A stretch of 64,000 bases of DNA from Hawksworthiomyces lignivorus (Eukaryota > Ascomycota > Sordariomycetes > Ophiostomatales > Ophiostomataceae), in the NCBI GenBank assembly GCA_002917075.1, contig NTMA01000111.1:1-64000 (forward strand). Reading direction: 5' to 3'. Each line of letters opens with the position of its first letter. The first letter of the stretch is position 1. Below, in pieces: positions 1 to 9,528 of the stretch. Made by a program: the position numbers and the translations under genes. Under the pieces are notes generated by a model, which saw only the letters and a list, made by a program, of their open reading frames with translations, had not been told where the DNA came from and did not search any database.

Positions 1-988
1 AACTAGGGGAGAGCGGACGGGATCCCGTGCTTTCCAGTATCTATGGCCGTACGTGACAGGGCTATGTTTCAACAGAGCATATGTAGGCTCGAAGGCACCG
101 AGTCAGATTCTCGAAAAGGGGCTCTGCAACGGCTCCGGCTCTTGACTCGCTTATCTGATAGGCGACTATGTTGTTGAGCAGCGACATGAGCTGGTTGTTG
201 GCCCATTTGCTGGCGGCGACGATGTCACTACAGTGCCAATTCTTCAACAACGGCAGCACCCGTCGTCGGCGCCGGGAGTTGGAAAGCCTTATGGAGCTTA
301 TGTCTTCTGAGAGCATGCTATTTTTTTTTTGTCACTGGGCTGCTCCCTTACCAACGAGCGTACGTGATTTGCAATTCTGAACTCGCGAACTGTGACAGCT
401 TATGCTGTTTGCAGGTTAATATGAGCCTGGGCTTCTGGGCGCTGTTAATGTCACGAGAACAAAAACCGCACAAATATGAAAGTTGCCGTATATGGAGCAT
501 CGCTTAGCTACAACATATAAAATTATTAAACTCCAGCACCTCACCGTACTAAAAAGCAACAGACCACAGTAGCACTAGCATTTAGTGAGCCTTATAGGAC
601 GTGCTAAGCCTGTAAGGCCCTGTAATGTGGCCTACTTTGACACCAAAATATTTTATTTAATATTTTAATATCTAACCAACCAGTATAGCTATAGGCTCCA
701 AAGTGGAATTGATGAGAAGAGAATTTTTTGCTTCTCACGGTCTTACTGACGTCTTGGCAGTCTAAATTTTATGGACAGCCTCCAGGGCAGCCCAGCGGTC
801 TCGGGCTAAGAAACTGTCGAGGGTAAGAAGGCCTCGAGGGTAAGGAAGTCTCTCACTAGCCCCACTGGCAGCCTTATGGTACAGGCCTTGGCAAGGCTAG
901 ATGCTGCCGTAGTCAAAGAGACTGCCTTATAAACTAGAAGCTAGGTTTAACATATTTCTTTAGTTTGATCAAAATCTTGTATAGCATA
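1..988. other. AT-rich non-coding stretch, possibly a decayed repeat
   Basis: No convincing gene is visible. The part around 500-720 is AT-rich, with runs such as a TTTTATTTAATATTTTAATAT-like block near 645-672. This resembles DNA worn down by repeat-induced point mutation, but the family cannot be named. A short reading frame on the minus strand (62-316, with an Arg-rich run) has no recognisable domain and I do not call it a gene. A 17-bp tandem duplication lies at 817-850. Confidence 0.4.
817..850. repeat. Two tandem 17-bp units
   Basis: Positions 817-833 and 834-850 are near-identical copies starting TCGAGGGTAAG, differing at a few positions near their ends. They lie in the AT-rich gene-free left end, downstream of the acetyltransferase gene. 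Function is unknown. Confidence 0.7.
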
Positions 989-1834
989 TTAGCACGCTTG
1001 CCCATTTACTTCTAGCGGGTAACCTTTCGGACACCACACAACCTCTGCACCTGACAAACCTCCATTTTCTGTTGTCCACGCGTCGCTGCCTGGGCCTCCA
1101 CCCTCAACCGTCTCACGAGCAATATCGTTGCCCTCTCTATCCAGCCAGTACTCGCTATCACGCAACCTCTGGAAGCCCAGCCCGGGGCTGCAGTACAACG
1201 CTAGGCCACGTGTCTCTCCTGACGTAAAGACAGGCACGCCCGCCTCTGCGGCTCTTTCGAGGCCCCACCGCACCAGCAGTGACCCGATGCCACGGCCTTG
1301 AAAATCCGGGTGCACAGCAAGGCCGCCGAGTACATAGCAGGCGTGTGTGGTGCTGGGTGAAGGGGGCGCGCGCTTACGACAGCGGCGGATAGCGGCAGCC
1401 CGGTTTGGGTCGCTTTCGAGAGCCCGGGGCTTAGAGGGTTCTTTTTGTTCTGATTCTCTTAGGTCGGTTGGTTCACATATCTTGTTTTCTGTTTCCCTCA
1501 CTGCCTTAATCGCGTCTTCAAATGCCACGGCCCTTGTCTTGCCTTCGGCCGTGGACTCCATCTTGGCCCAGCTACTGAAGCCGACCACAACATCGCTACC
1601 TCCTATGCCGCTACCCAGAGAGACGGCCACTCGGATGAGTGTCGTGTCGTCATGTAGTGCCTCGCGCAGCCAGCCCTCGTGCAGCTGATGCATCTCATCT
1701 GGACACTCTAGAACATGCGGGAATTGGTACAAAGTTCCATCGTCTGGCGCCGCAACTAGCAGATTGGCGAGTGATGGAATGTCGCACGCGAGGAGTGGCC
1801 GAACTTGAATTCTGGGTGGAAGTGGCTTCGCCAT
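989..1834 (-). CDS. GNAT-family N-acetyltransferase
   Basis: This is a single-exon gene of 281 residues. The acetyl-CoA binding motif A of the GNAT fold is clear: residues 171-190 read LAVHPDFQGRGIGSLLV, with the R/Q-x-x-G-x-G signature at Q179 to G184. A beta-strand with a GFSSW motif lies near residue 85. The later part (FTSGETRGLALY, then a GLGFQ loop near 219-222) matches motif B of fungal GNAT proteins. Residues about 95-165 are a polar, low-complexity insertion between the strands, common in fungal members. The substrate (small molecule, peptide or protein amine) cannot be read from sequence. No signal peptide or membrane segment is seen, so the protein is probably cytosolic or nuclear. 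The gene is divergent from the transporter at 3169, and the two share a 1.3 kb upstream region. The start is the first ATG of the frame. Confidence 0.85.
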   Translation of the reverse strand: MAKPLPPRIQVRPLLACDIPSLANLLVAAPDDGTLYQFPHVLECPDEMHQLHEGWLREALHDDTTLIRVAVSLGSGIGGSDVVVGFSSWAKMESTAEGKTRAVAFEDAIKAVRETENKICEPTDLRESEQKEPSKPRALESDPNRAAAIRRCRKRAPPSPSTTHACYVLGGLAVHPDFQGRGIGSLLVRWGLERAAEAGVPVFTSGETRGLALYCSPGLGFQRLRDSEYWLDREGNDIARETVEGGGPGSDAWTTENGGLSGAEVVWCPKGYPLEVNGQAC

Positions 1835-2241
1835 TTTGCAGTTTAAGCAGTTGGTGGAACGTAAAGTACGCAGCAGTTATCGTAGGTAGGTTGTATTAAC
1901 TTGTTCAGCGGTAACAAGGCGGATTGTGGCTTTATTTAAAGGCAGAGAGACCAAAGACTGAATATATTTAAAGGATTCTGGTCAGTTGGGCAATAACAGT
2001 CTAAGCGGTTAATCTAGCGGACACGCAATGATAAGCAATTAACTTTGTTGTTAACCTCCTCTTTCGGTATATATAACAAAATCCTGAATGACTTCTTCAA
2101 TGTCTATTTGAAGCGCTCTGTTGGAGGGAGATGTAACACTTCGTACTGCAAGATACGATGAAGGCCTCCGAAATTTGTAGTCTATAAAGACCATATCCTT
2201 CCTCTCCCTTCATCTCTAGAACAAAAACGAAAAATATAGGA

Positions 2242-2255
2242 CGGTTCTAGAACCG
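2242..2255. promoter_or_regulatory. 14-bp perfect palindrome CGGTTCTAGAACCG
   Basis: The palindrome is perfect. It can be read as an inverted CGG-N8-CCG pair, the layout used by Zn2Cys6 regulators. Its centre TTCTAGAA has the nTTCnnGAAn arrangement of a heat-shock element. It lies about 410 bp upstream of the acetyltransferase ATG and about 910 bp upstream of the transporter ATG. Binding is not shown. Confidence 0.35.
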
Positions 2256-3045
2256 GTTACCAGATGCGCAATAAGTTTCCTAAAGTTTCCTAAAGCTGCT
2301 CCCTTCCTACTCCCGCAAGCTCCAACTCGAATGGAAAATCCATAACCGTCAAAAATGCTACCCTTGTGACTCATTTCAAGTCCTAATGCTTCTCGTCTAC
2401 CTTTTCTGAGGATCGCTTTCCGTATCTCACTAGCTATATATTCTTCTTACGTAGGAGTGATTATTTTCCATTCATTTGGGTGCTTTAATTATGATTGTCA
2501 TGTTGTGATTATGCGCTATCCGCAACATGACTCGCACGGTAAGTACCGTCATTGTGCTTGCATCATCTCGCAATAAGCGAAAGCTATTAACAACTGTTGA
2601 TATAGAAACTGTGCACATAGTCGTTTCTAATATATTCTCTTTATATGCAATAGTGCATATTACGAGTAGGCAGGTAGTTACTCTAATCGAGTTTTGGTGA
2701 GTAATTGTAAAAACGGAATGGGCTCATTCTATGCGTTATCTCGCCGCTAAAAAATGCATTCTTCATCTCACGGTATGTTAGGATCTTTCTACACTTTGAC
2801 TTTGCGATAAAACCGTAACATCAATCCTTGCATCTCGATTTCAAATAACTGTTCACAATTTGCAACAAGGTCCAACGACGGCACTTTGCTCAGGCTCTGT
2901 CTTGTCTACTCATGAGCGTCACGATTCTCGCCCCTACGGGGGGCGTAAGAGGAGGCGTGCCATTGGCCATCTCCCCTCACGCAATTAGACTCCACCGGAT
3001 GTGGACTGTTATCAAGATTAGATTTTGCCCGGACCGGAGCTTATG

Positions 3046-3061
3046 TACATAGTACTATGTA
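3046..3061. promoter_or_regulatory. 16-bp perfect palindrome upstream of the MFS gene
   Basis: TACATAGTACTATGTA reads the same on both strands. It abuts the Gcn4-type site at 3062-3068 and ends about 108 bp before the transporter ATG. It may be an operator for a dimeric regulator; no known factor is recognised. Confidence 0.35.
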
Positions 3062-3068
3062 TGAGTCA
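3062..3068 (+). promoter_or_regulatory. Perfect Gcn4/CPC-1 (AP-1) site TGAGTCA
   Basis: TGAGTCA is the optimal site of Gcn4, CPC-1 and CpcA, the bZIP factors of cross-pathway amino-acid control. It lies about 100 bp upstream of the transporter ATG, a typical promoter distance. A yeast AP-1 (Yap) factor could use the same bases. A 7-mer can occur by chance, but position and gene function fit. Confidence 0.45.
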
Positions 3069-3101
3069 AGCACCTAGAAAATCCGCTAGATAAAGAGGCT
3101 C

Positions 3102-3116
3102 AAGCGGCGGCCGCTT
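3102..3116. promoter_or_regulatory. CGG inverted repeat AAGCGGC-G-GCCGCTT
   Basis: Two 7-bp arms form a perfect inverted repeat around one base, 53-67 bp upstream of the transporter ATG. It contains the CGG/CCG triplets favoured by Zn2Cys6 regulators and a NotI-type GCGGCCGC core. It is so close to the start that it could lie in the 5' leader. Confidence 0.3.
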
Positions 3117-3168
3117 TTTCAAACCTATCGCTCTTCTGCAAGCATCAAAAGCACCCGCTCAAGACACA

Positions 3169-4938
3169 ATGGCAAACGGAGAGCCGGCGCAGCCGCGCCA
3201 AACGGCAGACGAGACAACGCCTCTCCTCGCCAATGGCAAAGGCCCCACAAAACAGGCCGACGAGACTGCCGGCGACGCAGTTGATGTCGCGGTCGCCGAG
3301 GTCGCGGGCGACGACGATCTCGAGGACGCCAACCCGGGCGACGACGACGCCGATGAGCGCACCGTGGTCGTCGAGGAGTCGCCTGCGCGCGTCGCCCTGA
3401 TCCTGGGCACGGCCTACGTGGGCGTCTTTGTGGGCGCGGCCGACGCGAGCGTCATCGCCACGCTGTCGGCGCCCATGGCCAGCGAGTTCCAGTCGCTGAG
3501 CCTGATGTCGTGGCTGGCCGCCGCCTACCTGGTGGCCAACGCCGCCTGCCAGCCAGTGTCGGGCCGCATCACGGACGTGGTCGGCCGCGGGCCGGGCCTC
3601 GTCTTCAGCAACGTCTTTTTCGCCGCGGGCAACCTGATCTGCGCCCTGGCGCAGGACGCCACCACCGTGCTCGTGGGCCGCGCCGTGGCCGGCGTCGGCG
3701 GCGGCGGCCTCATGGCCATTGCCACCTTCTTGGCCTCCGACCTGGTCCCGCTGCGCCGCCGCGGCGTCATCCAGGGCATCGGCAACATCGCCTACGGCGC
3801 CGGCGCCATGCTGGGCGGCGTGCTCGGCGGCGCCACCGAGCACGTCTGGGCCGACCGGCCCTACGGCGGCTGGCGCCTGGCCTTTCTCGTGCAGGTGCCC
3901 ATCGCGCTCGTCTCCGCCGTGCTCGTCTTTCTGCTCGTGCGCGTGCCGCCGCACCAGGCCGCCGACGACGTCGGCGTCGGCCACAGCAACTCGGCCCTGG
4001 CCCAGCTCAGCCGCATCGACTTCCCCGGCGCCGGCTTCCTCGTCTCCTTCCTCGTCCTGCTGCTGCTGGGCCTCAACGCCGGCGGCAACATCGTGCCCTG
4101 GACCCACCCGCTGGTCCTGGCCGCCCTGCCGCTGTCGCTGGCCGCCTTTGCCGCCTTTGTCTACTGGGAGGCGAACCGCGCCCACCACCCCATCATCCCC
4201 GTGCGCCTCGTCGTGCGCCGCACCGTGCTGGCCGCCTGCGTCACCAACCTCGTCTGCACCGCCGCCCTCATGATGGCCATCTTCTACGTCCCGCTCTACC
4301 TGCAGGTCCGCGGCTACTCGGCCGCCGACGCCGGCCTGCGCCTGCTGTGCTCCTCGCTCGGCGTCTCCATCTGCTCCGTCGGCAGCGGCCTCATCATGAA
4401 GAGCACCGGCCGCTACGTCGGCCTCGGCATCGCCTCCCTGGCCGTCTTCGTAGGCGCCTTCGCCATGGCCGCCTTTGGCGGCCTCGCCGCCGCCGACTCG
4501 CCCCCCTGGGTCCCCTTTGTCACCTTTTTTTTCGTCGGCGGCAGCTACGGCGCCATGCTCACCATCACCCTGCTCGCCTGCATCGCCTCCGTCGCCCAGT
4601 CGCGCCAGGCCGTCATCACCTCCGCCACCTACGCCTGCCGCTCCGTCGGCGGCACCGTCGGCCTCACCGTCGCCTCCGCCGTCTACCAGAACATCCTGCG
4701 CGCCCGCCTGTGGGACCGCTTCGGCCACCTGCCCGGCGCCGCCGCCGAGATCGCCCGCATCCGCGACGACCTCGCCGAGCTGCACCGCCTGCCCCCCGGC
4801 TGGCACGACGGCGTCATCCAGAGCTTCATGGACGCCTTCCGCGGCGTCTGGCTGACCGGCCTCGCCCTGGCCGTCGTCGGCCTCGCCGCCACCTCCCTGA
4901 TGAAGCACCACACCCTGCACTCGACGCTGACGCGGTAA
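3169..4938 (+). CDS. MFS transporter, DHA2 family, vacuolar basic amino-acid transporter type (Fnx1/Vba-like)
   Basis: This is a single-exon gene of 589 residues, the usual length for a 14-helix DHA2 protein. About 75 polar residues precede the first helix (VALILGTAYVGVFVGAADAS). The loop between helices 2 and 3 has the MFS motif A, GRITDVVGRG. It is followed by the VGRAVAGVGGGGLMA helix and LVPLRRRG. Hydrophobic helices continue to GVWLTGLALAVVGLAATSLM near the C-terminus. The sequence resembles the Fnx1/Vba1 group, which move basic amino acids into the vacuole. Residues 15-20 (ETTPLL) fit the ExxxLL acidic dileucine signal for AP-3 sorting to the vacuole. Substrate is inferred, and a drug-efflux role remains possible. 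Coding GC is very high, mostly at third positions, which makes long spurious frames on both strands. It is convergent with TOF1 across 431 bp. Start is the first ATG; a Gcn4-type site lies 100 bp upstream. Confidence 0.88.
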   Translation: MANGEPAQPRQTADETTPLLANGKGPTKQADETAGDAVDVAVAEVAGDDDLEDANPGDDDADERTVVVEESPARVALILGTAYVGVFVGAADASVIATLSAPMASEFQSLSLMSWLAAAYLVANAACQPVSGRITDVVGRGPGLVFSNVFFAAGNLICALAQDATTVLVGRAVAGVGGGGLMAIATFLASDLVPLRRRGVIQGIGNIAYGAGAMLGGVLGGATEHVWADRPYGGWRLAFLVQVPIALVSAVLVFLLVRVPPHQAADDVGVGHSNSALAQLSRIDFPGAGFLVSFLVLLLLGLNAGGNIVPWTHPLVLAALPLSLAAFAAFVYWEANRAHHPIIPVRLVVRRTVLAACVTNLVCTAALMMAIFYVPLYLQVRGYSAADAGLRLLCSSLGVSICSVGSGLIMKSTGRYVGLGIASLAVFVGAFAMAAFGGLAAADSPPWVPFVTFFFVGGSYGAMLTITLLACIASVAQSRQAVITSATYACRSVGGTVGLTVASAVYQNILRARLWDRFGHLPGAAAEIARIRDDLAELHRLPPGWHDGVIQSFMDAFRGVWLTGLALAVVGLAATSLMKHHTLHSTLTR

Positions 4939-5369
4939 GGAACGTGCATTTCGCAAAAAGATCAACTTTGCTGCTTGATCCCGTCTTCCCGTTTATTTAT
5001 TTATTTTTTCATTCTCTTTCTTCTCTAGTTGTTGGCTGCTCTGGTCGTTAGAAAAAGGCAAACCGCAGGAAAAGCACAACGTCTCAGATTCCTTGGCTGT
5101 CACGTTGTTACTGTGACTTGAAGGCCAATTCAAAGGTATAGAGGAAAATGGCTTGAATTTCGTACAATATCAAAATCTTTACACAAATGAGTTGAACAAT
5201 GCTTGGAGTTTCATATGGATATTTTAGATTACAGGCGCTGTCTACATATTTATTTTTAAACCAATCCCAATAGATGATATATTCACGCTTGATAATGCAT
5301 TCATTATATACAAAAGCCAAAAAAAAGATATTGAAGAAGTCACCGGAGCGTACTTCAGACAACCACCCA
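4939..5369. other. Convergent 3' spacer between the transporter and TOF1
   Basis: This 431-bp AT-rich region lies between two gene ends and must hold both 3' untranslated regions. T-rich runs at about 4992-5010 suit the end of the plus-strand transcript. No gene is seen. Confidence 0.5.
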
Positions 5370-8300
5370 TTATTCGTCGTCGCTGTCCATGAGAAATCCA
5401 GACTTTGGTCGCAGCCGCTTCTTGTTCACGGCCGGCACTACATCATCAACATCATCGTCGTCGCCACGTTGTCCGCTTGCCACTGCTTGGCCACCAATCT
5501 TTTCAACTGCAGTAGACGGCTGGGGTTCCACAACGGCTGCCAATGTTTTGTCGTTTTCAGCAGCCTTATCACCAGCAGGATGCGGGCTGGAAGACAGAGG
5601 TGTGTCATCTGTGTCCATGGCGTCTGCGCCATCTTTGTCATTGGCATTGTCATCGCTCTCATCGCTGCTGCTGTCCACAAAGCCTGCATGTTGCCGACTG
5701 CTGCTCTTTTTCGACCTTGTGGGTAAGACACGATGATCGTCCTCTACATCTGGGCCGTCATCTTCGTTGTCGCCGTCACCATCCTCGTCGGTGCTCATGG
5801 GCTCTTCCGAAGACTTTCTTCTCTTCTTACTGCGCCGCATGGTAGACGGCTCTTGTGATGAGTCTATCTCGCTTTCTTCGCTCTCCTCGTCTTCTTCGTC
5901 GTCCGAGACGACAGCCGATTTCCGCTTCAGCTTCTTTAGTGGCCTAGCTTTCTTGCCTGTTGCTGTTGCCGCCGAAGTTGAACCGAGGGTCTCCATCACG
6001 GCTTTGTGTACCCGCTGGCGGATAGCTTCTTCGCGCTCAAAGAACTCGCGATCCTTTTCTTCATCTGTCTCGTCGTCGCTCGCATGCACATATAGATCGC
6101 TCTTGATGCGCCTCGCCTTTTCGAGCTCCTTCTGCCGGCGACGCCGCGCCCGCTCATCCAGTTCTTCTTCCGTGGGGCCTTCCGGCTCGTCATCGCCGCT
6201 GCCGTCTTGCTTTCTCCGCCGCCGGCGCACTTTCTTGCGACCGTCTAACGCAGCATCTACAATCTTGCGAGCTGTTGGGCCACCGGCGGGGAACAGCATC
6301 TCGTCGTCGCCTAAGCCCTCGCCGTCATCGTCATCATAGGCGGCCTTCTTCCGTGCAGCAGACTTCCGACGTAGTTGGTCTTCCGCAGATTCGTCATTTT
6401 CGAATACGGGCGGGTCAAATTCTGCTTTGTTGATATATTCCAGAGACTCTTGCAGGTGGTCAGCAGTGACCCCAGACGGTATGCTCCATATTGAATCTGG
6501 AGTCTCTTCGAGGGATGGTGCCAGCCTCTCGAACCCCACGAGCTTCATCAAAAGACGCAGGTGAGAGTTCTTGAACATGGCTTTTTTGCAAGTATCATCT
6601 TCAGGACGAATAGCTGCTTTGTGTCAGACAATACCAGAGGCAATAGAATATGGTCCAAGGGTTCGGACTTACTGATAACAGGAGCTTCACTCGCGACAGC
6701 TTCTCTTGACGCATTCAAGGCGCTGGAATCCTCGGCACCCTCAACGGAAAGAACAAGAGAAGTGTTCATAGACGTCCCATCAACGCCAGAAGCCATGGCA
6801 GCTTCTGCCAACTGCCAAGCACGCCTTTCGGCCTCGGCGCTCGTGATGCATTTCTTGATCCACTGGATATGCTCGTGTTGGTTCTTGTCAAGAAGAACGC
6901 CAATGACAATGGCGATCTGGCGATCTCTCTCGAAAACGTTGCGGAACTCCAGCTCGGCGCCCGGGCGCGGATTTGAAGTAGACACTGTCTGTTTTTCGTA
7001 TCCATACTCGAGGAAATGCGCCGTGCTCGCACTTTTGGAGAAGAGCATCTCAATGATAAGGACGGGACGTTCCTCAATCTTTTTCATACACTTGCGAAGA
7101 ATCTGCTTAGAGAGCTCCTCCCATTCTTTGTACATGGAGCTGTGTTTGTCCAGTGGCTCCGGTCCTCGCATCATGTTATGCAGTAAGCGAATGATGTCCA
7201 CGCGAAACAGCATGACGCTCATGTCCAGTTTAAATGCAACACGGTAAAAGTATCTGTGGGCTCGTTTGAGCTGGTTGTCAGTAAGGTCGCCATAGTTGGA
7301 CAGAAACTTGACAAATGTGTCGATAACGGCTTGGGCAATAAATCGATTGGCGAAGCGCTTAAAGTCAAATTTCCGCTCCGTGCTCGTCTTTTGTGCCATC
7401 TCTTCATCGTCTGCCGACTCGTCATCATCATCGTCTTGTTGGGCCTGGTTGTCATTGCCCATACCATCAGCCACGGTAGAGTCGCCAGAAGCAGCCGCAG
7501 CTGAGGCCGCTGCTTTAGCCGCCTTCTTTTTCTTGCGGATTCGCCGTCTTGACCGGACTTGCAGATCAACATTTTGCTTGGAGTATGCTTCTAGAATCCG
7601 CAGATAGGTATGGGCAAGCTCGGTACAAGCGTCGAGATAATCATAGCCCTGATCCTTATAGTTCTTCACAATATTGGCAATTGCGTCGTGTGTCGATTCT
7701 TCGTAAAACAGCCGGCTTAATATGTTCTCTGCGATCTCCTCATCTTCTTCGTTCTTGGATTCAGACATCTCTTGCACGGTCAGCAAAATCTGCGTAAAGC
7801 AGCGCATTACGACCGTCAGCTCTGGCCAGTCTTTGTCGTTTTGCGACCGATCAAGGGCACGCCCAAGAAAGATGAACATTTCTTGGTTTAGGACACCAGC
7901 TACCAAATTGAAGCTGCTGATCTCCTCTGTAGACGTCTGCTTGCCAGAGCTGGTCTTCTGGCTGCGGCGAGTCTTCTGGCGCACGCGCTCAGCCTCCAGG
8001 AACCACGACACCAAGTACAGAAACTGGGCACGGTGGTGGTGAAGTACATGAGGTGCTTCACGATCGATAGATTTCCGCACATGCTGAAACAGGGGATTGA
8101 ATCCGGAGTCGAGAAACTCCTCGACGAATTTGCGTAGTTGGCTGTTTGCGCGTCCATTGAGCGACACGGGTGGACCAAGGCCCACAAGTTCAAGCTTCTC
8201 GTCGCGGCGGCGGGCCCTGCGCGCCGGCCGAAACTTTTTGCTGTTGTCCATCTTCAACTCCCGGGCGGCGGAGCTGACAAGAGCGTCTTGGCCCGACAGG

Positions 8301-9314
8301 GCCGACATTTTGCCCTGGCCGCGGTCGACCCAGACCATGGTGCCAAACCGGCTGTGGCGGGTGGGTCCATTCTGCTTAAATGCCTGCAGCATCGCAGACT
8401 CTTTCTTCATCATGTCGGTCAGCTCGTTGGCATTGGTCTTGTTGAGCTGCGCCTCGTCCAAGAAGAGTTTGTTGATATCGATGCCCTTGACCAGGTGGAA
8501 GATGATCTCCATCAGCGTAGTGTCTTCGGTGCGGAAATCATCGCCCATGTTGGAGGCAATGGTCAGCAGAACTAAGAAGATATCCTGGTAGGAGAAGGCG
8601 TCGATGGTGGCAGATCGTGAAATCTGCGACTCATCTCCATCGTATTTGACTCCCGGCGGCGGCTCAATCATGGCAACATTGCGTAGAAAATACAGCATCA
8701 GCTTGATGATGCCTTGGTCGCGCAAGGCCCGGTCACCGAGCGGAATGGCCATTGATGGCAGGGCGACGCGCACGGCAGTATGCAGGATCGGAGCACCGTC
8801 AAAGTTGATAATGGCTCGTTTGTACGCCACCTGAGCAAGCTGGAGAACAGGAAGGTGTCGGTAGTGATTGACCGTCGTCGTCTCGGGGTCCTTTTCGAGA
8901 GGCCATGTCACAGGTGTTAGAATTTCGTAGCAAGCAAGTGCGATGCGAGCCTTGAATCGCTGGGCAGTAGAATTCTCAGGCCATGTGGCAAGGATGCGCA
9001 GCAAATCGCCATCAACAAGATTCGTCTCCGCCAAGCATCGTGCCACATCCATCCGGTTCAGTTTCTGGTCGTAGAAACGGATCCATTTCTTGATGTCGCG
9101 TAGGACGTCCAGAGCGTCATCGCCAAGTTGATATTGTCCATCTTCGTCAACACCACCGAGCTAAGTTGCTTGAAGCGTCAGCAGAGAAATGTCATAATCT
9201 AGAACTTCCACATCGTGAATGGGTGCCAGGAAGACTCACCGCCGATACAAGGCTTGTGATATGTGCTCGAACTTCAGGGTGGACAATATCCGCTGGCGGG
9301 TCAGGAGACTCCAT
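5370..9314 (-). CDS. TOF1: Topoisomerase 1-associated factor Tof1 (Timeless/Swi1 family), replication fork protection complex
   Basis: Three exons join in phase: 9314-9240, 9160-6673 and 6613-5370, with introns of 79 and 59 nt. They give 1268 residues, close to other filamentous fungal Tof1 proteins. The Timeless domain starts within the first 60 residues ([20 protein letters not shown], then [21 protein letters not shown]) and continues through the [21 protein letters not shown] block to roughly residue 320. The block spanning the second junction (VITIRPEDD, then [20 protein letters not shown]) is a strong family marker. The last ~400 residues are acidic and basic low-complexity tracts with bipartite nuclear signals, typical of the family. 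Tof1 with Csm3 travels with the replisome, pauses forks and supports the S-phase checkpoint. MCB/E2F-like motifs lie about 190 bp upstream. It is head-to-head with the m-AAA protease gene. Confidence 0.93.
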
Positions 9315-9468
9315 TGTCAGTGAGTAGGCGGTCGCTTTGTCTGTGATGGAAAACAGACAATATTCAAGCGGACCAGCATAAATCCAACTTTTACGAAGCT
9401 GGCTTGTTATGTGTCTCTGTGAGTTGCCGAGCCACTGCTGCGTAAACCATATCCTGCCAATGCCCACT

Positions 9469-9484
9469 CGCAATTCGAATTGCG
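9469..9484. promoter_or_regulatory. 16-bp perfect palindrome CGCAATTCGAATTGCG
   Basis: The palindrome is perfect. It lies about 155-170 bp upstream of the TOF1 ATG and 17 bp from the CGCG motif cluster. No known binding factor is recognised. Confidence 0.35.
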
Positions 9485-9500
9485 TAGTACACTTAAACCT

Positions 9501-9528
9501 TTACGCGAAAGACGCGTCTAAGCGCGTT
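9501..9528 (-). promoter_or_regulatory. Cluster of MCB/E2F-like motifs upstream of TOF1
   Basis: Within 28 bp there are three motifs: TTTCGCGT on the minus strand (9501-9508 region), a perfect MluI cell-cycle box ACGCGT at 9512-9517, and AACGCG on the minus strand at 9522-9527. MBF (Mbp1/Swi6) drives G1/S transcription of replication genes through such sites, and the distance of about 200 bp to the TOF1 ATG is suitable. Motifs are seen; regulation is inferred. Confidence 0.5.

Larger units (their letters stand above)
1835..3168. promoter_or_regulatory. Shared promoter of the divergent acetyltransferase and MFS transporter genes
   Basis: This 1.33 kb non-coding region separates two divergent starts. 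It holds a TATA-like run (TATATATAA, about 2070) some 235 bp upstream of the acetyltransferase ATG. It also holds a 14-bp palindrome at 2242-2255, a direct repeat of TTTCCTAAAG near 2276-2295, and close to the transporter start a palindrome (3046-3061), a perfect Gcn4-type site (3062-3068) and a CGG inverted repeat (3102-3116). Promoter function is inferred from position. Confidence 0.6.

Noticed and set aside
3145..4965. Antisense frame of about 606 codons across the MFS transporter
   Set aside because: It is the shadow of a gene with nearly all G/C third positions. Its product is a Gly/Asp/Ala-rich sequence without domains.
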